Below, in pieces: positions 35,440-49,345 of a stretch of DNA of 64,000 nt. This stretch comes from Mytilus californianus (taxonomy: Eukaryota; Mollusca; Bivalvia; Mytilida; Mytilidae): positions 11,516,348 to 11,580,347 of the forward strand of contig NW_026262668.1 of assembly GCF_021869535.1 (NCBI RefSeq), in the 5' to 3' direction. Each line of letters begins with the position of its first letter. Position 1 is the first letter of the stretch. A model generated the notes under the pieces. The model did not search any database. It was not told the DNA's origin and saw only the letters and a list, made by a program, of their open reading frames with translations. Made by a program: the position numbers and the translations under genes.

Positions 35440-36175
35440 TTTTTATACGACCGTTTACGGGACGTATTATGGTATACCGTTGTCCGTCCGTCCGTCCGTC
35501 GTCAACATGTCCGGGACAATAACTCAAAAACGCTTTAACCAATCTGCATGAAACTTTGGTGAATTGTTTATATTTATTGACGTGAGCTCCCTTTCGTTTT
35601 TTATAAATTTTAGATTCTACGTTTCCGTGTTATGGGGTTTTATTCATTAAAAAAGGGGGATTTTCCAGTTTTCGGACAATAACTCAAAAACACTTTCACC
35701 AATTTGCAAGAAACTTTGGCGAATTGTTTATATCTATTGACATGAGCTCCCTTTTGATTTTTATAAATTTTAGATTCTACGTTTCCGAGTTATGGGGTTT
35801 TATTCATTAAAAAGGGGGAATTTTCCAGTTTTCGGACAATAACTCAAAAATGCTTTCAGCAGTTTTCATGAAAGTTTGGTGAATTGTTTATATCTATTGA
35901 CATAAGCTCCCTTTTGATTTTTATAAATTTTAGATTTTACGTTTCCGAGTTATGGGATTTTATTCATAAAAAGGGGGTGATTTTCCAGTTTTCGGATAAT
36001 ATCTTTAAAGTGCTTTGATCAGTTTTTTGAAACTTAGGTGACTGGTTTATATCTTTTAAGATAACCTCCCTTTAGTTTTTCATAAATTTCTGAAATGACA
36101 TTGAGAAGTTATTGAACTTTATTCCTTAAAAAAGCGACGGGCGTATCATGCGCTCATGGCGCAGCTGTTTATTTA
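35440..36175 (+). repeat. Pearl-like element, four core units of about 160 bp
   Basis: 'cgaccgtttacgggacgtat' is followed by a gtccgtccgtccgtccgtc array. Four units of about 160 bp follow, each starting near 'cggacaataactcaaaaa' (about 35513, 35673, 35833, 35993) and containing 'ttttagattctacgtttccg'. The end is 'gacgggcgtatcatgcgctc'. It matches the published plan of bivalve pearl elements: tetranucleotide array plus about 160-bp core repeats. Confidence 0.75.
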
Positions 36176-36794
36176 TATATAATTTACATTTTTTCTCGTA
36201 AGCTACCGTCAAATCCACAGTTGACATTTTGTAACCAAGGAGCCGCCATGTTGACTTGCTGAAATCAGTAAATGTGCGAATAATGCAACACCTACATGAA
36301 AACTCCATGTTAATGCAATATTATCCGAATTTGGAGGGTTCACGCAACGGAAAAACCTTCAGATTTGGAGTTTTAATTCTTATGACGTCATGTTTTGAAA
36401 TGACTTTAATGCGCCAAAAGCATTTAATGTTTAATGGAATTTCGCGGAACTTTATTTTATTTTTATTTTGTACACTTTTCCGATAATGCATTAATTCCTT
36501 TTGTAATGGATCAGAATAAAAATACAGATTCTTTAGGTTTTTTTTTCAAGTGCAATTTTTAACACAGCGATGACGAAATCGGCATAGCGTTTGCACATAG
36601 GTTACGATATACATGTGGATCATTTACGTGGGAGGTATATTGTAACAGCTATTATTATATACATCTCTGAGTCTGCGGTAAGTATATATATATTGAGAAT
36701 TTTATCATGGTGTTGTTTACAAAGCGAAAGAAGAACGTTATATAAGATTTTTTTTTATCCATATACAGTAGTGTTAAGCTTTCATCTACTTTAA

Positions 36795-37477
36795 AGGGGC
36801 ATTAGCTGTCAAATTCATGTTCACCGATTTGACTCAAATTCTCATACTTGATCTATAACATACTAAAACGTATATCCAAATTATAAAAAGTCTAGAATAA
36901 ACAATTTACAATGCATGGGCTTGATAATATGTGTAAGCATTTCGTGTGTATTTTAGTCTAGACGCCGTATATTTAACTATCGAGGTGACCACCGAAGACT
37001 GCCGACGGTTATATAACCCGATATTATCATAAACTAAAATATAAATAGATAGCGAACTCGTCCAATTGGATTTATCTATGTCTGTTTGATTTTACAATAT
37101 AGGTTAGAAATATACGTTAATCATCGTTTTTACCTGTATAGAAAGAGTTTTTTAAGGATCGTATCAGTCAATCAAATGGTTTACCCTTGTTTCACTTTCA
37201 ATGTTGACATTCTTTTCCTTTTAATAATTGAACACGCCTAATTCATGCGTAACCCATCTCTAGCTAAGGGGTTAAATTGAAGGTCGCATGAATACGGATT
37301 CAATGATGTCGAATTATTCACTTGCAAGTAAATAATTCATCAGCGATGTTTCTTAGCTTACAAAAATTGAACCAAACTGGCTGCTAAAAGCGAATTGTTA
37401 TTTCACTTTCATTAATTAATGATTGAACCAAAAAATATATGTTATCCCTTTTTTTATATCTCGTAGCTAATGCCCCT
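36795..37477. mobile_element. 683-bp MITE flanked by TTAA
   Basis: The ends aggggcattagct (left) and agctaatgcccct (right) are inverted copies, each bordered by TTAA. TTAA duplication is the mark of piggyBac- or Kolobok-type transposition. No transposase inside. Confidence 0.75.
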
Positions 37478-38068
37478 TTAATTGTTTTTTTTTATTGGCC
37501 ATTTAATATCTCAGTTTTCCACCCCACCTTTTTACAAAATGGGAATTTCGAATTATCAAAGCAAAATCTATGCAATATTTATAACTATAGGCAATCGAAA
37601 AAAATATCACATAATATTGATATTGACGAATTTATTGTTCTTTGCTGTAATGTCTTTAATCTGCAAAATATTTATAAAGAAATTAACGAAATTTTCATTT
37701 TTTGCTTGTGGCCAGAAAACAAAATTCGGTGACAACATTTTTTTATTTTATTTTCTTAAAGCATTATTTATATCGTAAAACCTATCTCTTCAAGGCATGT
37801 TTTATTGAAAATTCTACCTCATAAATTTCTCTTTAAGCACAAAAAAGCATTTTTTCGTGAAAAATCTATGCAAAATTGGGCATTTTGTGCGTCTTGTAGC
37901 TTGAAATATAGCACGGTGACCCATACGTTTTATCATATATTTTTAAAAAGCATGGTAAAATCTACGTTTTGGCAAAGTATAAGAATGATTCTATCTGAGG
38001 AAATATATGGTGAAGAAAGATACTTTTGTAGGAGAATTATATATTTTTCATATATTTCATTTACTTAT

Positions 38069-38320
38069 TTAACTAATTACTAAACACATGTTCATGAAAG
38101 TTCTCATATAGCCTTCTTTGGTATTGAATGAGTCACTGATACCCAGATGAAAGAAGATTGTGTCGAAATTATTTGGTCCGATTTGATTTCTCGGCCCTGG
38201 CGCACACCGGAAGTTCTCATTTACCGAAGAGTCGAAGAATGCAAAGGAACTAATTTCTGGTAAAATATCTAAATTTCTACATTTATTATGTCTTTGGGAA
38301 TCTTCTGATATTTTCACTGT
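38069..38320 (-). CDS. Exon-like open stretch, unidentified conserved-looking protein segment
   Basis: The minus strand is open for about 82 codons after a possible acceptor (ttcataacag) near 38320. The translation includes LDILPEISSFAFFDSSVNE and then CAPGPRNQIGPNNFDTIFF, followed by GYMRTFMNMC. It has normal amino-acid composition, with Trp-free but Phe/Asn/Pro-rich motifs, and uses GC-containing codons, unlike the AT-rich surroundings. It could be a genuine exon or a fragment of a mobile-element gene; a non-LTR reverse-transcriptase fragment lies immediately upstream on the same strand. I could not place it in a family. No convincing donor was found. Confidence 0.3.
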   Translation of the reverse strand, partial: TVKISEDSQRHNKCRNLDILPEISSFAFFDSSVNENFRCAPGPRNQIGPNNFDTIFFHLGISDSFNTKEGYMRTFMNMCLVIS

Positions 38321-38368
38321 TATGAATTGGTTGTCCTGAACTTATTGGAGTATGTGACTTAGCATATA

Positions 38369-38580
38369 TTATAAAATATCTGGCTTAAAATTGTGTTTGA
38401 TGCTCAGAATTTGAAAGAATGGAAAAATTATGTAGCATGGTTTTTTCTCCATTAAATCTATTTTCCCTATTGTTTGCCCAATATCTTGCAGGATTTTGTG
38501 GTCTTTTTCTTCTGTTTTGGTGGTTCTGCAAAGTAAACAGTCATCAGTAAACAACAGTACCACAACTCTGCTTTTTCAGA
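38369..38580 (-). pseudogene. Non-LTR retrotransposon reverse transcriptase fragment
   Basis: The minus-strand frame starts VVLLFTDDCLLCRTTKTEEK and continues HKILQDIGQTIGKIDLM and CYIIF. LLF(A)DDCLLYR is the YxDD-equivalent box of a LINE reverse transcriptase. Nothing upstream of the box is present; the foldback element at 38632 starts 50 bp further on. Confidence 0.65.
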
Positions 38581-38631
38581 ATTAGTTACACTAGTCACTA
38601 CATACATTGACATAATTTGAATGTTTAAAGC

Positions 38632-39937
38632 GGTAACAAGACATTTCGGCACCCAGACAAATCGGCACCCAGGTCCGAAGACATTTCGGCATCCGTTTTG
38701 GACATTTCGGGACCAGGACATTTCGGGACCAAGACAATTCGGCACCTATATTTATCGCTATTTTAAAAATTTTCCTATGATCTTGCTGACTGATCATTTT
38801 CTTTCTCAGTGGAGTCGAGTGATATGAAAAATTATCGCTAGAAACTAAGGGCCCACGTGCCCGTTGTCAATAAAATTAGCAACGTCGTCATAGGTAAAAC
38901 AGCGATAAACAGATTATCATTGGTCAGCCCAACTTGATTGCTTTTTTTCACTTTCGCCGTACCGGCTAAAGCGAGAAAATCAATCTCGTTGAGATAACCA
39001 ACGATAATCTATAAATATTAAGAAAAATAAAAGAATTGTTACAGAAATATTAAAATCCGTAAATAAAATATGCATTACAAAATTTGAAAAAATAATTGTC
39101 TTTTTTTAATTAAACCCTAAACGATGGTGTTTGAATAAACATCATTAAATTTTAATTAAATCCTAATTGATTGTTAAGTATGATGGTGTTTGAATAAACA
39201 TCATTTAATTAAATCATAATTAATTGTAGTCATGCATTAATCAGTATTTAATGTAAGTTTATAATGAAATTTGATAATTTCTCAATGGAGATCAAAAGTG
39301 TAAAGACTGTGGGACCAGTATTGTAGCAACAGCATCTCCACCTCCAGACTGCTAAAGGAATGTGCCAGTGTACGGAACACCACCAAAGTGACTTTGTTAA
39401 AACTTATAGTGCTGCCTGTATATATGTTATATGTTATATTTACAGTACTTAAAATGTTTCATTACTATCATGTGTTCACCTTTGATGTAAATCTAGTGCT
39501 GTTAACGTGTCTATAAACTGTTATGAATATGATTATAATAAATAAAATAAATATTATAAATATGATACATGTGTTTCATTGATTTAGAATACTATCGGAA
39601 TAGAACTATGCATTACATTAAAACTAGTACATGAATGGTGAAATCTATGAAATCAATTTTCATGCATATGGAAAAAGAATACAAGTCGAAAGTATTGCTA
39701 TATTAACACTAAACTTGCAAATTGAGGTCATGCCCACATATCTATACCACTCACAGTAAATTTTGATTTTTGGTTCATTATATTTTGATCAAGAATTTAA
39801 TAATTGATTTTATCTTTATGAGGTGCCGATGTTAGGTGTGATTTGTCTAGGTGCCGATTTGTCTGGGTGCCGAAGTGTCTTTCTCAGGTGCCATTTGTCC
39901 AGGTGCCGATTTGTCTGGGTGCCGATATGTCTAGAAT
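38632..39937. mobile_element. Foldback element with tandem-array termini (cggcacccagacaaat motif), 10-bp target duplication
   Basis: The left end carries several copies of 'acatttcggcacc(cag)' and 'acaaatcggcaccc'. The right end carries the same words in reverse ('ggtgccgatttgtctgggtg', repeated). The 10-bp sequence tgtttaaagc stands on both sides (38622-38631, 39938-39947). The interior has an imperfect hairpin (about 38913-39012) and a roughly 65-bp direct duplication (about 39120-39240, word 'atggtgtttgaataaacatc'). No coding capacity. Duplications of 9-11 bp suggest Mutator-like mobilisation. Confidence 0.75.
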
Positions 39938-40238
39938 TGTTTAAAGCCATATACCAATCTAATTGTTTTATTATAGGTACAGCAATTCATATAAGTCATG
40001 GAACTTTAAAGTATTTATTACAGATGAGAGGAAATAATGACAGACCCTATAAAAAATGATAAAAATAATCCAGTCTGCAATAGTTATTTACAAATTAATG
40101 TCATGTACACATTGTTTTGTTGATATCTTCCTCTGTTTCAACTTTCCAAAGGTCACCACACATTTTTCAAAATCAAAATCTTCCTCCTTTGGTCCTTCAC
40201 TTGATATTAGCATTATTTGTATCTCAAAGGTGTTTTAA

Positions 40239-40628
40239 GGATGTACTTAGGTGAAATTCAAAGAATCAAGAATTTAAAATTGATACTTTAAGTTGGAAAA
40301 GCATTAGTTAAGGAACAAAATAAGCTAAAAATATTGATAGGTCATGGAGCTCCTTTTCGAGATATTATATTTTTAAAATATGGTGGGAAAAGGCTGACTC
40401 GGACTTTTACCTTATATTTGTATTGGTGTTATTAGGGTCTCAAATCAAAAGAATAAAAATCAAGAATCTGCTTAAATTTTGGCAAATGACATTTTATGGG
40501 CTATTAAGTATTGTATGAAAAGATAAATGGGTGTTATGGGGCAAAATATTTTACATTGTATCATATGGAAAAAAACCAAGGAGTCAGAAATTCTGATACA
40601 AATTCCAAAACCTCACCTAAGTACATCC
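40239..40628. mobile_element. 390-bp MITE flanked by TTAA
   Basis: The inverted ends ggatgtacttaggtga / tcacctaagtacatcc are perfect over 16 bp and bordered on both sides by TTAA. Non-autonomous; the end sequence differs from the TTAA MITE at 36.8 kb. Confidence 0.8.
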
Positions 40629-41896
40629 TTAAATACTGTTTAAACATGAAAAACACCTTTCACAATCAGCTGTTGAAACTGGCAAAACAGGACCAATTGC
40701 TGCATACTTAAACAGACAAGGATACAAAGTTCCAAGACTGGCAACTTTGTTCATTGTCTGCCTATAAATGTCATGTCTTTACAGTCTTTCACTAACAGTG
40801 TCCTCAGTTTGCTGATAGAATGGTTTCAGCATCAACAGCAAGTTGTTAAATAAAACTTTGAATGTCATCATTGCTTCACAGAGATTTTACAGGAAACAGT
40901 AAAAAAAAGTTTATTTGTGTTAATTACAGAAGTCGTCAATGAAGAATACCTGTCATATGGATGACTTATTTGGCAATTACCTGTTTGGAAGCTAAGCTGA
41001 CATTTTATTTCATGACAATTAACTATTTTTTTTTAATACATCCCTGTCAGATTTATTTAAAGCACTTCATAATTGTAAAAATCCTATCTTGTTGAAGTGA
41101 AAGAAATTTAGCCCCACTTGTGTAAAAAAATAACGGCAAATGAATCCGCTACACTTTAATAAGCTTGTGACCCATTGAAATAAAAATAAAACAACACAAG
41201 TTTATTGAAAACAATATTTCCGTAAATAATTAGGTATATTTTGAAAGTTTTTCTATCAAATCTTTTAAATATTTCATAAGACACGTCTTTTTCTCAACTC
41301 GGCACCGGTGGCGGTGATGTGTATACTTTGATAAAATCAATCAACCGCGACTAATCTAAAAATAATTGATTGTTGTGACCAATCAAAAAATAATTCATCG
41401 ACGTGAATATAGCTGATGAAAAAACTGCGAAACTTTATTTAAAGGGAAAATTCGCGATTTTTTACTTTTCATCTTATTATGTTCATAATACCATAAAAAA
41501 CATATTTACCAAGTTTTATCTGGATATGAACACTAATAAAGAAGAAAATTGGGAATTAATAATTTAATTTATTCCAACTTCCTGACTTATGTGACGTAGT
41601 TTAAGTCTTTTTGCATGCCGGGAGTGAATAAATCTCGTTGTAAGTCTTGTTCGTTAATCATCTAATAACGCGATTTAAAGCGCATCGACGACTTTTGGCG
41701 TAGCTATTAACCAACTAATAATTAAGAAAGTAAAGTGATCCGCCGTGCAACTTTCAAAATTAAAATGTACAATTTATATTTAAAGGATTTCTGATATGAT
41801 TATAGTTAGAAAAGTAAATCATACAATAGAATATATTTTCATGAATTTTTTTTCCGACGGATATTTTGAACAAACATATATAACTGATATTGTTTT

Positions 41897-41935
41897 ACCA
41901 GAGACATATAATACATTGTATTATATGTCTCTGGT
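41897..41935. repeat. 39-bp perfect palindrome
   Basis: accagagacatataataca, one base, then its exact complement. A related half (ccagagacatatatgtc) occurs at about 42710. Confidence 0.8.
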
Positions 41936-44900
41936 TTTACAAATGCATGTTTGTATTCTCACCTGAAGGCTTTTACTTCAGTCTAGTACTGTGTAAATAC
42001 AATGTGTATTGTACTGTGACACTAAGTGACCACCTGTTGAATGCGTGGTTAAATTCAAGGTAATTAAAAGATTAGCATTCTGTAATTCTATTCTTTTGAT
42101 CTTCACTCAGTGAATTTTAGCCAACACGGTTCACCGTTACAGGTGTGAACAACAATTCGTATGAATGATAAAAACATTAATTATTTGGGGAGGAATATGG
42201 TGGCAAAATACCTGAATCGCCGTTATATACATGTATATCTTTTATATTTTGCGTAAGCTTAATTTTAAAATAGATAGGTGAGTATTTTGTTGTAACATCG
42301 AAATTCTGAATTACTTTCAAATAAATAATTTACAAATAAAAATGGCCCACGAAAACGAGCGTATAAACCAAACACTGTACTTACTTTTTCAAATTATCAT
42401 GGGTATTAACCGTGAATATTTCAATGTTTAGAGAAAATTATCGCGGTTACATGATTAATATAGGTTGGTCCGTCCACAGCGATCTACATTTACCTAATCG
42501 GGAATGCCCTTATTAAAATATTTAAAATCTCACAACGTATACATACTTTAGCTATATTTGACCAACGATGTTTAAAAAAAATAACAGAATCAATCTAACG
42601 TCAACTTTCCTTTTTTTGAATGGAGACAGACCGGAGGATTCAATTTTTAATGTGCTTTATATCTTGTACCTTTGCAAGACTTTTCATTCATTCATAAACC
42701 CACTTTATACCAGAGACATATATGTCAGTCTTAACTGACAAGAATACACCTAAAGCGGACAAGCAGTATTTTCTTTAAGTTTCTGTGATTTAATACCAAG
42801 AAAGAAAAAAATCCCGAAATTAGTTTGATACTTTGATACTCAATATTTTTCCTGGAAAATATTCATATCCTCGTTTGGTCTGAAAATAAGATAAGAATTT
42901 GGTATACAAAACATGCAGAAGTGTGAATGTCATAAAACCTTGTTATATCAGAAACCATTATAAATGTGAACCTGTATACGTAAGACCTCATGGGACGTCA
43001 CCTAACCACATACAGGTAATATACAAGTAGCTCTGTTATACCCGGAAATGTCAAGGTAAATCACTACCGATACAGAATGTACCAATGCAAAGAAAATTCT
43101 GATTTTTGTGAAGCATGACCATTCATGATTTTAGAGGAGTCTTAGGTGAAAATTGCCGGTACGATTTAAATTCTGACTATATTTTTTTCTCTCAATTTAA
43201 ATCCCCCCCCCCCCTTCAACCTGGGAACAGTATATCTAACATAACAATGTTTGTGTACCTGCCCAAATAAAAAAAAAAGATGAAAAAAGAAAGAGATGAA
43301 CGGTAAGTCACATCAGATTCAAATATTTATATGGTTGATTGTCGTTAACTAGAGATGTAAAGTTACATGTCTCTGCGTTAACTTATAAGAATGACAGGAA
43401 AGTATATACTTGAAATAGATTTATGATGAATAATATGCAACTGCAGCACCCCTTTTTATCAAAGTGTACATGCATGTATTTTAATGACTGTCCGTTATTT
43501 CGATTAAGAATGACAAGTGTACGTGAAATTCTATAGTTGCCTGTGAGACTTTTTTTTACCAGATATGCGACTTTTCGTATTTATATTTTCTCTTATATTA
43601 CTCTCATTTAATATTTTATGCACAAGTGCAATATTAGGAATGGTTTATCCCCCCTCCCTGTTAAGCTAACTAAATAAATTAATCAACCTTCTGGCTGACC
43701 AGACGTTAACACATCTACTATCAGTCAATTCGATGTGAAGTTTCTTTATTTCTTCAAATAAGCTTTTTGGGGATCATTAGTGTACGTCCAGTGGCATATA
43801 TATTACATGCATGTCGGAACAGGAAAATTGACATGAGGTATAATAGAACCATGTTCACATTATTACATTATTATATATAATACACAACCATTGAGATGAT
43901 GACGACTTTCTTAAACTGTTCAAAATAATCTTATGGAAATAAAAATCTGTGATTTTACTATGTGCATAGCTTTGATGAACCAAAGAAAGTTAGATATAAA
44001 AAAATAAAATAAATAAAATAAATTTTATTATAGTGTCACATATTTGATCAAACAATATATATATATACAACAATTCATAATAAAAACAGAGATCAAAAAT
44101 CCAACCTTAGAATAGACTTATGAGACACTTAGATATCAACCTGTATTTAAATCAGATTGGTTTTGGATGTTTCTCTCGTATATTCAATATACATGTATAT
44201 ATTCTAAATTGCGATTATCTATAGTTCCGTAACCTTCTATCTAGGCGTATAATCCAATGATCGACAAGTGCGTACATTTTGTTAAATCAATATTTGTACG
44301 TTTCAAAATGTCCATAATTATTGACAACGAGTAATTACTTACATTTTCCCCAATTTACGTTTGGAAAATATGTAAATATATTTTTATTTTATCAAATCTT
44401 TTTTTGGAATTATTTAGATTTTCATAAATGTTCTTTACACCATAAATGTTATTTATAAACAAGCGTATGAGTTTAGTCATATATATAATGGCTATTATAT
44501 CTATGGTTTAGTAAAGACTAGCATATCACTATCGGACACGCAAGACAAAGATGTATATTCACCTGAGTTTCAAAATGGAAAGTTACAAGTTATCGGCCGT
44601 GTACACTTCTCAATACCCTAAGAGGTGAAGTGATGCACGAACTTGCTTTATGTAATTGTGTAATAAGAGTTTTAAAGCCAGACAAGAAATCGCTTGAATA
44701 CCTGGACGTGTCAACTCACAATACCTCTGGGAACAATTCCTTTAGCAATGCTGGTGATCAGATAAGGGAAGGTCCGAATTTATTTAAATAAGATTATTAC
44801 ATAAATGAATTATGAACACACTAGATTTTCGAAAACATTTTTACACGGAACACTTAATTTATCACTTTGAACTTTTTAACTAATTTCCATTAACATTTCT

Positions 44901-47369
44901 TGTTTCAAAAACTTAGTAAAAAAAAACAGTTTCAAAACGACAGACCATAGTACTAGTTATTCAAAAAAAATTATATATAATTACATTTTCCGTATCAAGT
45001 TAGTTAGGAAAGGTTGCATGCACAACCATGTCTATTATAATCTTTTTTTGTGACCCGGGAAACTGTTTAGGCTTTCCTTGTCGGGTAAAACAACCGTACG
45101 CTTGACAAGATATCGACACTCAATTACGGCTACGTTAGGTTACTGCTTGTTTTGGTCCTTTGTGGTTTATAGATATATCGTGGTTTCTATTCAGGGATGA
45201 TGTCAAAATGGCCGCACGCGGAGAAGTGATACTCTAAATTTAAAATCGATGGTGATCTCTTATCTAGCAGAATTAAACTTTAATATTTATGAATTTGTGG
45301 TTTTTTATACATAATCAACATAATATCAATTTTTCATTTTTTTGCGAAGTTTCCCTTTAAAAAAGGTTTTGTCCATTCTCGGTGAAATTACGTTAGTTTC
45401 ATTTTATAATACCAGACACTATACCAAATTTTAAATTTCTACTTTTTATAGATCACAGTAAAATAACGATGTCAAACACCCGTTTTAAGGTGAAATTTAT
45501 ACTGGAAAAGGTTAAACTTTTTATTTAGCACAGAAAGATATGCATTGGAGATTAATATGACTATTTATTTATCAGCTAACTGGCAACTTCTATTATGTAA
45601 CCGAAGTCTCGATGTATAACCAACTAATCAAGAAGGTTGTAAAATCCCAGGACGCGCGAGGTGATGCATCCAATTATCAGTTGGATGAGTTTAAAACACC
45701 AATGGAGTGTTGTCACTTGTCACTTCACTTTCAAAATATCGATAATAAATATTTTACACAGTTATAATTTTCACACATAGGGGGATGCATTGCAGCAATG
45801 ATGAAAGAATGGCGGTCGAATTTTATGCGTAGTGGTACTGCAATGCTTGAATAGCCATGGGAAAACACTGAGAATTAATTGCATTATTAAATTATGTTTC
45901 AGCAAATGCTAATGAAATTAAGATTGAAAAATAAATTTTAAATCCAGTTACGATGAAAAAGTTTAACAGGTCGAACACATGCTTTTATATTGACTTACGC
46001 ATCAGCACCCCCTTTTTAAATGAATACAAAATAAGACGTAAAACAACATAATTTCATGCCAAACAACACGAGTACAACAATTATCGATATTATTGAATCA
46101 CTTTACAATTTTAAAAGTAAATACATGAATATTAACTGCATCTTGATAATCTGAAGAAATTGCGTATCGTATTACCAAATTCATTTCCTAGCTTACATGT
46201 ACAATCAAATTTATACATCCGGTTAACATTTGCAGAATCAAAAGATGCATGTTGCATAGACTATTACTTAACTATGAAATTTACAGTTTAAAGTCATAAA
46301 AACTATTTTAAGTTGTAAATGTTTGCCCTCCAAACCTTTATTCAACGTTTTACAAAACCGGTACAAAACTTCTTCTGATTGATGTTGCAAATCATCGATA
46401 CCGGTTCATGACTCCTGAATTTGACAGTGAAAAAAAGTTCCCCCCCATTTTTAAGTCCCAAACAGTTACCAAAATAGCAAGAAAACGACTTGAGATCCTT
46501 AAAGACAGCTTGTGGCCATTCTTGACAAAATGGGGGCCGTGCAGGCTTGACATTGAAATTGTTACATGTACAAATGACAATAAATGAAAATATTAGTTAT
46601 TCTATAATGAAACAAATATAATAAGCAATATACATGTATCAGTCTGTTCACCATTCCTTAAATAGAAATGTAAGATTTTAAATACTTTAGATCACGAAAC
46701 GTGGTAGACGCAGGGTTTTGTCATTGTGAAAGTTCCTCCATCGTTAACTTTTCATTCATGGAGATCCCCGAGTACTGAATATATGACAGCATCTGAGAGG
46801 TCATTTATACATGACCAGATAACCTGTGTCCACTATGTTGACTCCTAATGGAACAAAGATGAATTAGTTCATCATACAGAATTTGTCATTTGTTTCCTTT
46901 AAACAGCACTTGATTTCACTAGCGCTTGTCCTGTAAGCCATTTACTAAACGAATTTCGAAATGATGACAGTATTTCTGATCAATTTCGTTACCAAAATTT
47001 GTAAAAGTTACGAATGAATTGAACAAATTTTACAAGGCTACAAGTTAACAATTAACCAGAAGCTGATCAACAGTCGGAACAGGTGTCTTCATATACTTGT
47101 TGTTACAGGTAATCACCTTATCTGATGGGTCATTAAAAATCATCAAAATTAATTCATACAAACATGTTGACAAATAGAATCGGTCAGTCAGCATTTGTCC
47201 AATAGATAACTGACACCATTGATAGACAGTGGTCTTGTTTTTACAACAATTACCTGTTAGACATATTGATGACGTTGAGTCTTAAAATAGAACGAGGGAT
47301 CACTTTTATTAATCAGCGCTCATTACATTTATTGTAAACTTCTGCCGTACGGTGACCTATAGTTGTTAA

Positions 47370-47437
47370 TTTCTGTGTCGTTTGGTCTCTTGTGGAGAGT
47401 TGTCTCATTGGCAATCATACCACATCTTCTTTTTTAT
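47370..47437 (+). repeat. Short mussel-type repeat
   Basis: 'ttggtctcttgtggagagtt' then 'attggcaatcataccacatc', the second copy of the repeat at 21740. Confidence 0.7.
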
Positions 47438-48514
47438 ATTCTGTTCCTCAACTTTTATTGATAATTACAAATAAAAAATGTACAATTTCACACTTAACTT
47501 ACATGCTTTTTTTAACCGTTTACCTGTAGAAGAGATTATCAGCACATGCTAGCATACATGTATGACAAATTTACCTGTTAATGCCCTTTATATTGGTCTG
47601 ATATTGATTTTATTACTGTTGCAGTCAGGAAAGAGTTTACTGTTGGATAATATAATTGGTGCCAGAAATATCACCTTTTGTTGCTGTAGGAAATAAAAAT
47701 AGCAATTTGCGACATTGACAAAGTCCAGCACAGTCCCTGTTTTCAGACAATCAAAACATTGAAAATATATAAAAAATAGAAAAACAAAGGATATGGAGTA
47801 TCCAACCATTACACAAAATCAGTACATGCACAGCAGAAAAACACAAAAAAAGCAAAGGAACAGCGCTCTTATTACTGTTCTTCTATGTATCTTTTAAAGA
47901 AAAATAGTTGTTTTGTTTAAATCTTTATTGTTATAGTTTAGTTGTATATTGATACTAATGAAATACTGAAAAAGAAAAAGAAAAGTACTCATGTTTTTCC
48001 ATGTATTTAACCCTATGCAATAACTACATGTACCATAGTCCTGTCATGTTAAGCTGCTTCTCAAAAAAAGGTTGGTACCGTTTTCTTGTCACACAAAAGT
48101 GACTATTAAAGCCCTCAAAATCCTAGCACAAACCCTGCATTAAACATACATTTACATGTATTTAATGACCATACATCTAGATTCCAGTCGGCCAGTAAAT
48201 CCGTCTTCCAAATGCTTCTGTTTTATTTCATTACCATTTGTAGCATTAAATGATATGTACATTTGTACATGTAGTTTGGATCAATTTACGAAAATATATA
48301 TATCATGTACACAATAAATTACTTAAATAATATATAAAGAAATAATGATTACATTTTCATAATGAATGTATTACAATTTATATAGATTTCTGGATCTACA
48401 TGTATGTGCACTCTTGCACAATTTTACATTGTAGATTTAAATACAATTCATCACTAAAATCACTCTTTTGTTGATCAAGTCTTGCTGGTCATTTTTGTCT
48501 GGCCTGCAAACAAA

Positions 48515-48600
48515 GTCACAGAAAGCGAGACATAGGGATCGATTGCTGCAACGGCGACCACAGCATCAACAATTGTTAAGTTTTATGATTAAGGTAGTTC
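48515..48600 (+). repeat. Isolated head of a family A/B-like element
   Basis: 'agaaagcgagacatagggat' followed by 'gcaacggcgaccaca' matches the head words of families A and B, but no unit array follows. Confidence 0.5.
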
Positions 48601-48774
48601 GATAGGATCTACTTGTGATAGATCAATGATATTTGTATGAAGTTGCATTTCTATCAGTACACATCAGTTTGACAGCAGTAGACAACTGCAGTCTGTGTCC
48701 AAAACTTTTTGGAACATACACATGTATGGGCAAGTAGGGAAAGTGGAATAAAAAAATTACTGAGGAATGTGTCC

Positions 48775-49345
48775 ATGGGACACAGATGATGCCCCGCTTG
48801 CATAAACAATATAAAGGGACATAACTCATGAAACAGTAAAAGTGATGCTACCCAAATTCTTACTTCATCTGAGTTTTGTGGTAATAAGCATTGTGTATAA
48901 GTTTCATAAAATTTGGTTGAGGCAAACTTAAGTTAAAGAACAGATAAGAAAATTTCAGCAATTTTTCCATTTGTAAAGGGGCAAAACTCTAGAACGGTAG
49001 AAATAACGCCACCAAAATTCAAACTTGATCTGTGTTTTGTGGTAATAAGCATTGTGTATAAGATTCATTACGTTTGGTTGAGGCAAACTTAAGTTAGAGA
49101 ATGGAAACCAAATTCGGGACATATGGATGGACAAGGGTAAAACTTAATGCCCCCTCCATGACGCCACCAAAATTCAAACTTGATCTGTGTTTTGTTGTAT
49201 AAATAAGCATTGTGCATAAGTTTCATAATATTTGGTGGAGGCAAACTTAAGTAAGAGAACAGAAACGAAAAATTCAGCAATTTTTCCATTTGTAACGGGG
49301 CATAACTCTAGAACGGTAAAAGTGATGTCAGCAAAATTCAAACAT
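48775..49345 (-). repeat. Tandem-unit element, relative of the 52-kb element, inverted
   Basis: It carries 'gatgccccgcttgcat' on the left and 'acttaatgccccctcc' near 49150. Between them are units with 'ccatttgtaaaggggcaaaa' and 'taagcattgtgtataagttt'. A further unit runs on to about 49345. Confidence 0.75.

Larger units (their letters stand above)
40629..48514. other. Long gene-poor stretch
   Basis: Nearly 8 kb without a supported exon. It holds only the palindrome at 41897, the short repeat at 47370, a fragment at about 43785-43815 and small A/T-runs. The block at 44600-45240 is less AT-rich and could hold an undetected non-coding element. Confidence 0.4.

Noticed and set aside
37805-38083. 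92-codon plus-strand frame
   Set aside because: AT-driven Lys/Phe/Tyr-rich composition without splice signals or recognised motifs.
47588-47809. Possible P-loop-like peptide (SGKSLLLDNIIGAR) on the plus strand near 47635
   Set aside because: The open stretch is too short, is followed at once by stops, and has no donor at a sensible place; probably chance.
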